A stretch of DNA of 48,771 nucleotides from assembly GCA_022564635.1 (NCBI GenBank), contig JADFLA010000005.1, positions 1 through 48,771 on the forward strand, given 5' to 3'. Both the position numbers and the translations under genes were made by a program. Origin of the DNA: Nanobdellota archaeon (GTDB taxonomy: Archaea; Nanobdellota; Nanobdellia; Woesearchaeales; GW2011-AR4). The notes beneath the pieces were generated by a model. That model did not search any database. It saw nothing but the letters and a program-made list of their open reading frames with translations, and had not been told where the DNA came from. Numbering within the stretch: the stretch's first letter is position 1; every line of letters starts with the position of its first letter. This document shows, in pieces, positions 38,671 to 48,189 of this stretch.

Positions 38671-40563
38671 TTACTTAATCCTTACACACTCCAAATTCCT
38701 AGGAGCCACTGTTTCCAAGCGAAAATTCTTATGTAAAGCGCTTGCTAAATCTAAACACCTTGAGCTGTCTCCGTGATTGACAATTATTTTTTTAGGTCTT
38801 GGCTCGCATTTAGCAACAAAATTAAGCAACTGAGTTCGGTTGCTGTGTCCACTAAACCCTTCTACAGTATGCACTTCCAGTTTAATCTGAACAATCTCAC
38901 CTTTACCAGAATTGCTTACAGTATATTCTTTTTCTCCTCTTTGTACTCTACGGCCTAATGAACCTTCTCCTTGGTAATTTACAAAAATCATTGAGTTCTT
39001 TTTATTGTCAGCTAAATGCCTTAAATACTCAACAGATGGACCTCCTTGCAGCATGCCAGATGTTGCTAGTATAACACATGGTCCGGTATCTTCGATAAGT
39101 TGCATCCTCTCCTCTTGGCTTCCTACTCTTTTGAATATTTCCGATAAAAATGGATTTTGATCTTTGTGAAATATTAATTTACGTATGGTATTATTAAGAA
39201 ATTCAGGATATGCAGTATGTATTGCAGTAACATCCCAAATCAAACCGTCAATATAGACAGGTATTTTATCCATCGTACCATTCCTTACCATGCTCTCGAT
39301 CACAACCATTATCTCCTGGCTCCTGCCCACTCCCAGCGTAGGTATTAGAACTTTACCTCCTCTTTTTATTGTCTCATGCACAATTTTTTTTAGCTCTTCA
39401 TCACTTCTCTGTCTCTCTGTTATATTACTTTCCTTACCACCATAAGTAGATTCTAAAAGCAATGTTTCTAAACGAGGAAATACTGTTACAGCTGGATCAA
39501 GCAACATTGTTCTACCATATTTCTGGTCACCAGAATAAAGTATATTATGAAGACCATTGCCTACATGCAGATGCACCATAGCAGAACCTAAAATATGCCC
39601 TGCATTATACAGCGTTATTCTAATATCTGGTGTTACATCAGTTACCTCATCATACCCCAATGTAATTGTGTGCTTTACCATTTCCTTAATGTCTTCTGTA
39701 GTAAATATTGGGTCTTTGCCCTCTGAACGTTGTATTTTTACAAAATCCAGGAGCATCAATGACATAACATCCCTTGTTGGTTCAGTACAGTACACAGGAC
39801 CTTTGTAGCCATATTTAAAAAGATAAGGTACAAAACCAGAATGGTCAACATGAGCATGGCTTACAATAACCGCATCTAACTCATTTATATCAAACTCAGG
39901 AGCTTCCAAATAAGGATATGGATGTTGCTCAGATGCTACATCAACTCCACAATCCAGCAAAACCCTACTTTCAGGTGTTTGTAAAAACAAACAGCTTCGT
40001 CCAACTTGGCGTGCACTTCCTAAATAACTTATCCTTATCCACTCTTCCTTTTTTTCCCTTATCCAGCCGTCATAAATTCTATGGCCTACTTTATCCAGAA
40101 ACTTTCTTCTATAGTCGCTGTTTTTATACAAAACCGCTCTTATTGTTTCTATTAATTTTGACCTTATAGCTGGTTTTCTGTTTATAAATGGAACCCAAAG
40201 TGTTTTGCTTCTTATGTCTCTTAAGATAGCACCTTGCTTTCCTATTGCCAAACCAGGCTTTCCCGCTTCTATTATGACCCTTGATCTTTGAGGATCAAAA
40301 ATTATCTGGTCCACTCCAGCCTCTTCTGGAATTATTTTTTTAATTTCTTTCTCAGCATCCTCCATATCCATCGTAATACTTGGATCAGGTCTTAGCTCTA
40401 CCCTTTTCTTTATATCGTCAACTATCTTTTTGATAAGCCCATTATTGTTCAGAAAGAAATCCTTATCCTTTGTGTACAGCACAATATTAGCTCCTTCAAA
40501 ATTTGCTTCGCTTATCTTATCACTAGGCAAATTTTTAAGAATTTCTTTAATTATATCTGTCAT
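38671..40563 (-). CDS. Archaeal CPSF1-type beta-CASP ribonuclease with KH region
   Basis: VSHAHVDHSGFVP, YSGDQKYGRTMLLDP, LESTYGG, GRSQEIM, ATSGMLQGGPSVEYL, GFSGHSNRTQLL; N-terminal KH GKPGLAIGKQGAILRDI. Confidence 0.97.
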   Translation of the reverse strand: MTDIIKEILKNLPSDKISEANFEGANIVLYTKDKDFFLNNNGLIKKIVDDIKKRVELRPDPSITMDMEDAEKEIKKIIPEEAGVDQIIFDPQRSRVIIEAGKPGLAIGKQGAILRDIRSKTLWVPFINRKPAIRSKLIETIRAVLYKNSDYRRKFLDKVGHRIYDGWIREKKEEWIRISYLGSARQVGRSCLFLQTPESRVLLDCGVDVASEQHPYPYLEAPEFDINELDAVIVSHAHVDHSGFVPYLFKYGYKGPVYCTEPTRDVMSLMLLDFVKIQRSEGKDPIFTTEDIKEMVKHTITLGYDEVTDVTPDIRITLYNAGHILGSAMVHLHVGNGLHNILYSGDQKYGRTMLLDPAVTVFPRLETLLLESTYGGKESNITERQRSDEELKKIVHETIKRGGKVLIPTLGVGRSQEIMVVIESMVRNGTMDKIPVYIDGLIWDVTAIHTAYPEFLNNTIRKLIFHKDQNPFLSEIFKRVGSQEERMQLIEDTGPCVILATSGMLQGGPSVEYLRHLADNKKNSMIFVNYQGEGSLGRRVQRGEKEYTVSNSGKGEIVQIKLEVHTVEGFSGHSNRTQLLNFVAKCEPRPKKIIVNHGDSSRCLDLASALHKNFRLETVAPRNLECVRIK

Positions 40564-40790
40564 TTACATCATCAATTAGTATATTTTAAGAATACATTAT
40601 TTTTTCAATAATTTTCACATTAAATTTCTATCTTATCTTGCACAATTATTTGTTTAGTCATTATTTTATTTTCAACTTAATCTCATTATTGCACTAAAAT
40701 ACTATTAATAATAGGAAAATTTTCTCTATGTTTTCTTTAAGGAAATTTTTATCTTATTCTGTTTCTTCACAACTAATCTTAAGTTGTGTT

Positions 40791-40909
40791 TTGCGTTTTA
40801 ATTTAACTTTAAGCAAAACACCAAATTATTATTTTTTGTTATTTGTTGCGTTTTAGTTATAAAATGTTATTGAACTAAACTCTTAATCAAATAATTCTTA
40901 TTGCGTTTC
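40791..40909. repeat. TTGCGTTT(T/C) motif repeated three times at exact 55-bp spacing
   Basis: Copies start at 40791, 40846 and 40901 in the psmB-aCPSF1 gap. Confidence 0.6.
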
Positions 40910-40936
40910 AGAACTTTATTGTTTTTTAAGAATACC

Positions 40937-41575
40937 TTAAACCTCTATTTTAGTCACAATTTCCTTCGATAAAACCTTTTTTACACCATCTTTGGTTATG
41001 GTAACAATATCTATACCATCACCTGATGCTACATCTCTCTGCACAGCAGCATTTATGGATTTTACAGCTAATTTAATACCTTCTTCCACACTTACCTTTT
41101 TATGGTATAATGTTTCCAAAACACCATAAACCATTACGCTTCCAGAGCCAGAGGTTGTATAATCATCAACAACAACTATGCTGCCATCAGGAGCCAAATC
41201 ATAAATATGAAACCCCTCTTCATCTTTACCTCCAATTAAAAAATGTGAAATTCCTGGGATTAAGCTTAATTTTCTTATATTATTGTAAACCATCATTGAA
41301 AGCAGATTTGCAGCTTCTTTTACCGTACTTTCCCTATCAGTCCTAATCAGCTTTAATTTTAATTCTGCACGTATATATTTCGCCAATAACTGCACATCAC
41401 TTACAGTACCTGCAACCGTAACAGCTATATTCTCTGTTATATTTAGTATCTTTTCAAATTTCTTATGCGAAATAAGATAACCAGATGTTGCCCTTTTATC
41501 TGCTGCTAACACAATACCATCTTTACATTGCAAAGCTAAAGTTGTTGTACCTGTTTTTAATTCCTTATCAACCAT
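40937..41575 (-). CDS. psmB: Proteasome subunit beta
   Basis: TGTTTLALQCKDGIVLAADKRAT after short propeptide; GSGSVMVYGVLE. Confidence 0.96.
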   Translation of the reverse strand: MVDKELKTGTTTLALQCKDGIVLAADKRATSGYLISHKKFEKILNITENIAVTVAGTVSDVQLLAKYIRAELKLKLIRTDRESTVKEAANLLSMMVYNNIRKLSLIPGISHFLIGGKDEEGFHIYDLAPDGSIVVVDDYTTSGSGSVMVYGVLETLYHKKVSVEEGIKLAVKSINAAVQRDVASGDGIDIVTITKDGVKKVLSKEIVTKIEV

Positions 41576-41792
41576 TTTTTATCTTCAGAACTCTTATTTT
41601 TTGGTTATGCCTATGTTATATTTAAATATTACGTTTTTTGATTGTTAATAAAGTTTGAAACTTTAGTTTTGAATTTTATTAACACCAGAAAATTTCACTA
41701 TTTTAAATTAATTATGTAATTTTCTCGTTTAAAAATTCAATAAATTACTTTGAAATAAAAAAATTATTAATCTTAAAATAAAGAATTTATAT

Positions 41793-42551
41793 TTATTTCA
41801 AACTCTTCTCAAACAAACCATTCAAAGCACTAACAAAATGAGGGCTTTTTATCCATACTCCTGAATCATACTCAGGATCTTTTCCAGCCATAACAAAGAA
41901 TATTTCCTCATTGTCAATATTTACAAACCTTGCATCATGTTTTGTGCTAAGAACTTCAACATTATGTAAATCAACATTTACATTTGCATTTGTGTAAAAT
42001 TTAATCTTGACCTTTTTCTTTGACAAATTATCCTTTACTTTTCTTAAAACCTTAACCTTATTCTTTATGCCATCTTCATTTGTAACTATTGTAACAGATT
42101 TCTTTGCCCTTAAAAGCATATCTTTCATAAAACTATTAACCTTATTCCTCCCAACAACATAATCTGTTATGTCCTCTACATTAACTTTCTTTATCCCTGT
42201 TTTGTGTAACAGTTCCAGTTCTTTGAAAATATCTGTTTCTGATAGCTTCTCTACAGATTCTATTTGCTGCTCTGCATCTTCCTGCAGCTTTTTTTGAACC
42301 CTATCCAAAACAGCTTCTGGCTCCACAGCAATATATTTAATTGGCTTTCCTATCTTCATTATAATAAAGCCTTTTTTTTCTAATGACTCAAGAACATCAT
42401 AACATCTGCTTCTTGGAACTCCGGAAATTACAGCTAGCTCTGATGCAGCCGCAATACCCCTGCTTAACAAAGCAGTCCATATCTTAATCTCATAGATATT
42501 AAGCTTAAACCTTTCTCTTAGTTCTTGTATAGATTCCTTTTGCATTAACAT
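41793..42551 (-). CDS. TrmB-family transcriptional regulator
   Basis: FKLNIYEIKIWTALLSRGIAAASELAVISGVPRSRCYDVLESLEKKGFI. Confidence 0.93.
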   Translation of the reverse strand: MLMQKESIQELRERFKLNIYEIKIWTALLSRGIAAASELAVISGVPRSRCYDVLESLEKKGFIIMKIGKPIKYIAVEPEAVLDRVQKKLQEDAEQQIESVEKLSETDIFKELELLHKTGIKKVNVEDITDYVVGRNKVNSFMKDMLLRAKKSVTIVTNEDGIKNKVKVLRKVKDNLSKKKVKIKFYTNANVNVDLHNVEVLSTKHDARFVNIDNEEIFFVMAGKDPEYDSGVWIKSPHFVSALNGLFEKSLK

Positions 42552-42619
42552 ATTATAACTAAGAATGAATTACTTATATATAAAGGTTTCTATAATTTTG
42601 TTACTTTAGAGTGAGGACA

Positions 42620-43712
42620 CTATAAACTCAATTTTAGATCTGGTAAATCAAAAGCTTCTAATAACATATCCAGAGTTATTGGTTGCCGTTTTTTGCCTGG
42701 ATTTTTATGACCGTCCATGAAACCTCTTGTAAAGGCTTCTCTGAAATATTCTGGTGCAATACCAATCCCTAAATCTGGATTGTTTAAAGACTGAATTATT
42801 GCTTTTAAATCACGTTCTTTAGATGAATTAAATTTGTTTTTTCCTATAAAAACTAATCTCGGGAGTTGATTTTGGATGGCGTTATATTTACATGTATCCT
42901 CAAAATCCAACATTCCTATATGCAGATTGCCCCCTCCCTTCAGTAAATACTACATAATTGGCTACATGTAATGGAGACACCTTACTCCAGACAAAATTAT
43001 CTTCTGTTAACCTTTGCTGGGCTCCTGCCATCAGACCAAGTCCATAAGCAACAGTTGATGCAGCTTCAACATTCTGCACTTCTTGCCTATAAAGCTCATG
43101 CAGTCTAGTATCACCTTTTACTCTCATTACAGATGCTGCCAATTCCTCTTGTTTTGAATTATATGGGAATTCATATAACCAAGTCCCCTCTTTAAAAATT
43201 GTTAATTTATAGAAACTTTTTTGCCATTCAGGCATTCGATCTGCTTTATACTCTTTACCATAATGAATTATAGCTTCAGGCACATGAAGAACTGGGAATC
43301 CTTCTTCGATAAGAATTTCATTATAAGTTTGTGTCCAATTTAATTCATTATCAGCATCTGATATTACTTGTCCTCCAAGAGGATCGTATAAAATATTCAT
43401 TAAATTACGAGAGGATCTATATAATCCCTCTGTAGTTAAAGCTTGCTCTATTCTACATCCTTTTACTTTATATGAAGGACCATCTTCAACAAATTTTAAT
43501 AAACCACTTCTCCCCCCACTTCTAACCCCTTCAAAATCATATTCATCACCTTCAGTTATAACCACTGGCTTTACACTTGTGCCTATCTCAGAATTAACTG
43601 GTTCAACTCTAACTCCCGGCATATCAGTTAAATCTCTAAATTTAACTGTAGGTCTAGGTACTAATAAGCCATACTCCAAACCTCCGTATTGTTGATGATT
43701 GTTTGTATCCAT
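42620..43712 (-). pseudogene. Kinase-like (APH-type C-lobe) gene split by a frameshift
   Basis: Track ORFs 42900..43712 and 42620..42913 overlap. Removing one G from gaagggaggggg joins them as SPLHVANYVVFTEGGGNLHIGMLDFEDTCKY, with HxxN and DFE motifs. Confidence 0.6.
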
Positions 43713-43808
43713 TTTTCCACTATTCCAACTAGAAGATTTAATTGCATATTAATAAAAATAAGTATTTAAATCTTTCTATTTTGTCACATCTTAAAAGTAG
43801 TAATATTA

Positions 43809-43828
43809 AATAATCTGTTCGGATTATT
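43809..43828. repeat. Hairpin aataatc-tgttcg-gattatt
   Basis: 7-bp perfect arms. Confidence 0.45.
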
Positions 43829-43871
43829 AATTTACAAAAACAAAACATTTAAATAGTTCAGTTTTCTAAAT

Positions 43872-43921
43872 ATATAGTAGCGGAACTAAATAATTGAGTA
43901 ATAATTATTCCGCTACTATAT
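43872..43921. repeat. 14-bp perfect inverted repeat atatagtagcggaa/ttccgctactatat
   Basis: Arms 43872-43885 and 43908-43921. Confidence 0.9.
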
Positions 43922-43923
43922 TA

Positions 43924-43961
43924 GAGAACACAAACTATTTTAATCAATTATTTGTGTTCTC
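43924..43961. repeat. 11-bp perfect inverted repeat gagaacacaaa/tttgtgttctc
   Basis: Arms 43924-43934 and 43951-43961. Confidence 0.9.
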
Positions 43962-43985
43962 CGCTATATATCAAGGTGATTTGTA

Positions 43986-44225
43986 ATGGGAACAATAACT
44001 GTAAATGTTAATGATGAAGCTGAAAAAAAATTTAGGGAAACAGTAAAGGAAAATTTTGGAAAGAATAAAGGTACATTAGGGAAAGCGCTAACACAAGCTA
44101 TTGAAATGTGGGTAAAGCAATATTCTCATGAGGAAATTGGAAAAAGGCAAATAGCACTAATGAAAAGAGGATTCGATTTGGGAGGCTTTACCGTATCATC
44201 AAGAGATGAACTCCATGAACGTTGA
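43986..44225 (+). CDS. VapB-like antitoxin
   Basis: MGTITVNVNDEAEKKFRETVKENFGKNKGTLGKALTQAIEMWVKQ, archaeal antitoxin pattern; PIN gene follows. Confidence 0.7.
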   Translation: MGTITVNVNDEAEKKFRETVKENFGKNKGTLGKALTQAIEMWVKQYSHEEIGKRQIALMKRGFDLGGFTVSSRDELHER

Positions 44226-44300
44226 ACCGCACGAGCGACGAAACCGAACGACCGAAGGGAGTTTTGACGCTTGTTTCGCGAAGTGTGTCGCTTTCGAAGA
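44225..44300. repeat. GC-rich palindromic insert between antitoxin and toxin
   Basis: cgcacgagcgacgaaaccgaacgaccgaagggag...gtttcgcgaagtgtgtcgctttcgaag; gcgac-gaaac pairs with gtttc...gtcgc. Confidence 0.55.
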
Positions 44301-44323
44301 TGAATACTATGGTTGAAAAAGTA

Positions 44324-44388
44324 TTGATAATCGCACTAATTATTTTAAATAGGTGCAATTATCAAATCATGAAAATCAAAGATTTTCA
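44324..44388. repeat. Two hairpins upstream of PIN gene
   Basis: ttgataatcgcac/gtgcaattatcaa (44324-44336/44353-44365) and tgaaaatc-aaa-gattttca (44370-44388). Confidence 0.6.
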
Positions 44389-44470
44389 GGATGCCGAAAA
44401 TCATAACTATTTATATCAATTATTGTGATTTGCGTGCATAATCGGATTTCGTCAATAAAGTGAAATAAAT

Positions 44471-44935
44471 ATGAGAATGAATGTAAACCAATCAACGAAA
44501 TCCTCTATATCCTTTATTGATGCTAATATTCTAGGATATGCATACGAAAGATCAAATCTTCAAAAGCATAACATTGCAGCTCATTTGTTACGACCTTGTT
44601 GGCAAACGAAAACAAAATTTGCTTTATCAACTCAAATTTTAGGTGAATTCTTTACCCTCATTACAAAAAAAGTAAAAAAGTCTCTAGATACAAGAATAGC
44701 TCAGATTATTATTACTGACATTATTGACCTTCCTTATTGGAAAGTACTTTCCTACAATGAAAAAACAGTTATTATGGCTTTAGATATTGCAAGTAATTTT
44801 GGTATGCCTTATTGGGATTCCCTCATAGCAGCAACCATGACTGAACATGATATATCTACTATTTATACTGAAAACATAAAAGATTTTAAAGTGCCTTGGA
44901 TAAAAGCGATTAGTCCTTTCAAAATACGACTTTAG
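44471..44935 (+). CDS. PIN-domain toxin (VapC-like)
   Basis: SISFIDANILGYAYE, LSTQILGEFFTLITKK, GMPYWDSLIAATM, IYTENIKDF. Confidence 0.88.
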   Translation: MRMNVNQSTKSSISFIDANILGYAYERSNLQKHNIAAHLLRPCWQTKTKFALSTQILGEFFTLITKKVKKSLDTRIAQIIITDIIDLPYWKVLSYNEKTVIMALDIASNFGMPYWDSLIAATMTEHDISTIYTENIKDFKVPWIKAISPFKIRL

Positions 44936-45069
44936 AATGGATAGTAAAAATTAATAAAGTAGGTAAACACAAATATGAGGCTTATATCAGAGTAAAAGGA
45001 AAGAGCCAGAAATTAATATTAAATCAAAATAAAAACCCAAAAAGAAATAATAAAATAAAAAGAGAATAT

Positions 45070-46161
45070 TTAATCCCTTCTTCTTCTAACAACTACAAAA
45101 ACAATTAAAATAGCAATTATTATAAGTAAAACTTCTCCTGCAACCAAAACAGCTAAAAACGCATTTGATTGGAATAATGATTTTTCTTCTGTTACTGGTA
45201 AACTAGGTGCACTTACTATTCCAGCAGTTACTACATCTAGATCAGCTGGCTCTGTTACAACAGGAGGCTGAACAACTACAACTTCTTCTTCTTCCTCTTC
45301 CTCAGCAAAAATCTCACATTGAGCTACAACTAACTCAGCAGTTTCAGATTCTGTATCTCTTCCATCATTGAAAGTAACTTTAGATAATATTGGATATATT
45401 CCTGGTGCTACATCTTGGTCTACGTTAAAAGTAAAGGTTTTTCTGAATTTGCTATCATCGTCAAAAGGATCATCGCTTAAATCAAAAGTTTCCCTGAAGC
45501 TAACCCCTAGTTCAATGTTGGTAATCTCAAGATCTGCATCTTCCTGATCATCAGAGCCAGTATTTATGACAGCAGTTGACAACTGCACAGTTCTACTACA
45601 TTTAATTTCTGATGGTGTTAATGAATTTCTCAAAAATCTAACCTCGTCATCCTCCTTTTCAACCTCTAGAGTCAAATCCATCTTAACTTCTTGGCTTCCA
45701 TTTTTCTTTGTATCTCCTTCAACTTCTATTAACACATCAAAAGTATCTTCATCCACTTCTAAGGGAATTTTGAAAGTTATTTTCTTCTTTTCATCTCTGT
45801 CTTCCCTTAAATCAAATTCTCTACTTTCCTCTTCTAAGTCATCACCATCGTCAATTCCTTCTATAGTAACAGTAATCACTATGTCCTCTATTTCAACATC
45901 ATCATCACGGGTAAAGTTATTTGCCACTTCTATAGTGAATGTGACAGTATCGCCTGGAGCTGCTTCCCTATCGATATCATCATCATCTTCCAAGTTTTTA
46001 TCAGTTTTACTACCAACTTTAACATCAACATCTGTTATGATAAGATGGCCTCCATTTGTATCTTCAGCAACATTATCACCAATTACACCAGATACAATAG
46101 GTACTATTAATAGAACTAAAAATAATCCGATTATAACGCTGAATGTTTTATTTAGTATCAT
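45070..46161 (-). CDS. Acidic cell-surface protein with signal peptide and C-terminal TM anchor
   Basis: N-terminal signal, Asp/Glu-rich APGDTVTFTIEVANNF CARDB/S-layer-like repeats, C-terminal AFLAVLVAGEVLLIIIAILIVFVVVRRRRD. Confidence 0.8.
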   Translation of the reverse strand: MILNKTFSVIIGLFLVLLIVPIVSGVIGDNVAEDTNGGHLIITDVDVKVGSKTDKNLEDDDDIDREAAPGDTVTFTIEVANNFTRDDDVEIEDIVITVTIEGIDDGDDLEEESREFDLREDRDEKKKITFKIPLEVDEDTFDVLIEVEGDTKKNGSQEVKMDLTLEVEKEDDEVRFLRNSLTPSEIKCSRTVQLSTAVINTGSDDQEDADLEITNIELGVSFRETFDLSDDPFDDDSKFRKTFTFNVDQDVAPGIYPILSKVTFNDGRDTESETAELVVAQCEIFAEEEEEEEVVVVQPPVVTEPADLDVVTAGIVSAPSLPVTEEKSLFQSNAFLAVLVAGEVLLIIIAILIVFVVVRRRRD

Positions 46162-46424
46162 TATTTAACCACCTTAACCCTGTGAAATAACAACTAGTAT
46201 TTAAACTTTTTGTTATTGTACAATGGTAATAGAATTTTGATATTAAGAAATGGTTAAAAAATATAAGCAACAAGACATATATTTAAAATATTTTGGTTAA
46301 AAGTTGTAAAGTTCTAAAAACGTTCGATGAATAAATGTAGAATAATATTCTGTATAGTAAAATATTTCGATAGAAATTATTAAAAATAGAAGCAGATTCC
46401 CTAAGGTAAATAATTTAAAATAAA

Positions 46425-46823
46425 ATGACACTAAGATATAAAAACGCAGTTTCTCAAGATACTCCAGGCACAATAAATACTCAAGCCATTGCCCAATTAG
46501 AGAAATTTGCCGTATACGCTTTAAGTAAATTAGCTGATAATAAATCCAAAGGTGATTTTTTAATAGGTAATGAATATAAAGGTGAGTCTTCAATACGTAA
46601 TGACGGAAAACGTGAATATCGATTTCAGTACGGGGCCGTCTATAAGATTAGGAGTGGTATAAATTATTTTAAAATACCTCCTGGTAAACTTTCTTTTGAA
46701 AAAATGTTTAAAAATAGCGGTCATAGAAATTATGAATCTTACTTGGTAGAAATTGTTACACAAATAGAAAGTGCCCTTAAAGTTAATGGTTTAGAGTCCT
46801 TAATTCCCAGTCCTACTCATTAG
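46425..46823 (+). CDS. Hypothetical protein
   Basis: 132 aa with coding-like composition; favoured over minus-strand 46297..46593. Confidence 0.55.
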   Translation: MTLRYKNAVSQDTPGTINTQAIAQLEKFAVYALSKLADNKSKGDFLIGNEYKGESSIRNDGKREYRFQYGAVYKIRSGINYFKIPPGKLSFEKMFKNSGHRNYESYLVEIVTQIESALKVNGLESLIPSPTH

Positions 46824-46871
46824 TATATAAATTCTTAAAGCTGAAGTTTTATTGTTAAAATTATTATATTA

Positions 46872-47045
46872 CTATTGCTGCTGCATAGAAGCATCATCCC
46901 AATTATCTGTCCACATAGTACAATGCTTCTTACCTTCCCAATAATAGAAGCAGTTTTTCCCAAATTTTTCCCATCTAACACAACCATTACAACAAGCAGG
47001 TATATTTGATTTGTTTTCTTGTTTTGGTTCTAAGTTCGTTTCCAT
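46872..47045 (-). CDS. 57 aa Cys/Trp-rich small protein
   Basis: METNLEPKQENKSNIPACCNGCVRWEKFGKNCFYYWEGKKHCTMWTDNWDDASMQQQ*. Not in ORF track. Confidence 0.6.
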   Translation of the reverse strand: METNLEPKQENKSNIPACCNGCVRWEKFGKNCFYYWEGKKHCTMWTDNWDDASMQQQ

Positions 47046-47088
47046 TTTGATATGATATAGTTAGTATATACAGTTAAATATAAAAATC

Positions 47089-48189
47089 TTATGGTAGCCA
47101 TGATTTAGGGTTTTTTAATTTTTGCGGTAGATATTTTTCAATAACATAATTTAGGCCCCATTTTGCCAATGCTTGCTGCTCGCTCCTGACTTTCATCTTG
47201 TTCATCTGCTCTAAAGCTTTTCGCCATTCTTTATGGTGCCGGATAAAAGGATCATTCTTTAAAGCATCTTTGCCTCTTTTAATGTCAACATCCTTCAATG
47301 GATGCGTTGGTAATTTATAGTCAATAATATCTTGGGGAGTTACTCCTAAAAACTTAGCTTGTGGGACACAAAAATATTCATTGATATGAGCGGCATTTCC
47401 ACTGCCGACTTTTAACGTTCTATATATATTAGCATAACCATACATATCTCCATCTGTAAAAACATAAACAGGTAATTTCTTTGCATCACTTAATCTTCTA
47501 ATAAATCTTCTTAAAGCGCGAGTTGGAACCCCGCCCATCGAAATCAAAATACAATTAGCTTTTTTCCAATAGTTATGCTTTACTAATCTCTGGAACATAC
47601 CCGCAGTTTCAATAGCTAAAATAAATTTAGCACTGGTTTCAAACTTCAAGTGTTCCACAGAGGTTGGTATGGAATAAGCGCCTGAACCAAATTTAGTACA
47701 ATCAATTTTTATTTCCTTACCTGTATCCGGGTCTTTGTCAATCACAATCAACTTACCTGCAATTTCCCCACCTTTCTCTTCTGGTATAAAACCCAGCTGT
47801 TCACGATTAACCCCGATCATCGCTTCCAGATCATCCATAACAGTATCTGATTCTGGCTGTTCTTTGAAAGCCGCTTCTGCCCAGTTCTTAGAAATATAAT
47901 ACATCTCTCTTTTTGTTGTAATGTCATCTTCTCTGATGATATTCTTAGCATGTGCCATCATCCTCAATGTCTGCGCAAAAGTTTTAATAGTAGATGCAGT
48001 CAAAGTCCTTTCCTTCATTTTTCCCAGCAGTTCGAAGAAGCCGTCTTTTGAATCGTATTTAACATTGCTTAATGATCTCAATGGAGTTACTAATTGTGGC
48101 TGCTTTTTGGATAAAATATTTTTGTAAATATCTGTAGCAACATCGTTTATTTGGGCAACTACATTCAAACCTTTACTCTTCGCCTTCAT
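47089..48189 (-). CDS. top6A: DNA topoisomerase VI subunit A
   Basis: VYVFTDGDMYGYANIYRTLKVGS Toprim motif, GGVPTRALRRFIRRL, C-terminal LNYVIEKYLPQKL. Confidence 0.95.
   Translation of the reverse strand: MKAKSKGLNVVAQINDVATDIYKNILSKKQPQLVTPLRSLSNVKYDSKDGFFELLGKMKERTLTASTIKTFAQTLRMMAHAKNIIREDDITTKREMYYISKNWAEAAFKEQPESDTVMDDLEAMIGVNREQLGFIPEEKGGEIAGKLIVIDKDPDTGKEIKIDCTKFGSGAYSIPTSVEHLKFETSAKFILAIETAGMFQRLVKHNYWKKANCILISMGGVPTRALRRFIRRLSDAKKLPVYVFTDGDMYGYANIYRTLKVGSGNAAHINEYFCVPQAKFLGVTPQDIIDYKLPTHPLKDVDIKRGKDALKNDPFIRHHKEWRKALEQMNKMKVRSEQQALAKWGLNYVIEKYLPQKLKNPKSWLP

Noticed and set aside
44222-44428. ORF MNRTSDETERPKGVLTLVSRS...
   Set aside because: The translation lies in the GC-rich palindromic insert plus hairpins; DETERPKG-like peptides are typical of spurious ORFs over such elements.
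45566-46168. Plus-strand 200 aa Ser/Thr-rich ORF
   Set aside because: Antisense to the Asp/Glu-rich surface protein; low-complexity composition is explained by the opposite strand.
46297-46593. Minus-strand 98 aa ORF
   Set aside because: Overlaps the better plus-strand ORF 46425-46823 and has AT-rich hydrophobic composition without motifs.
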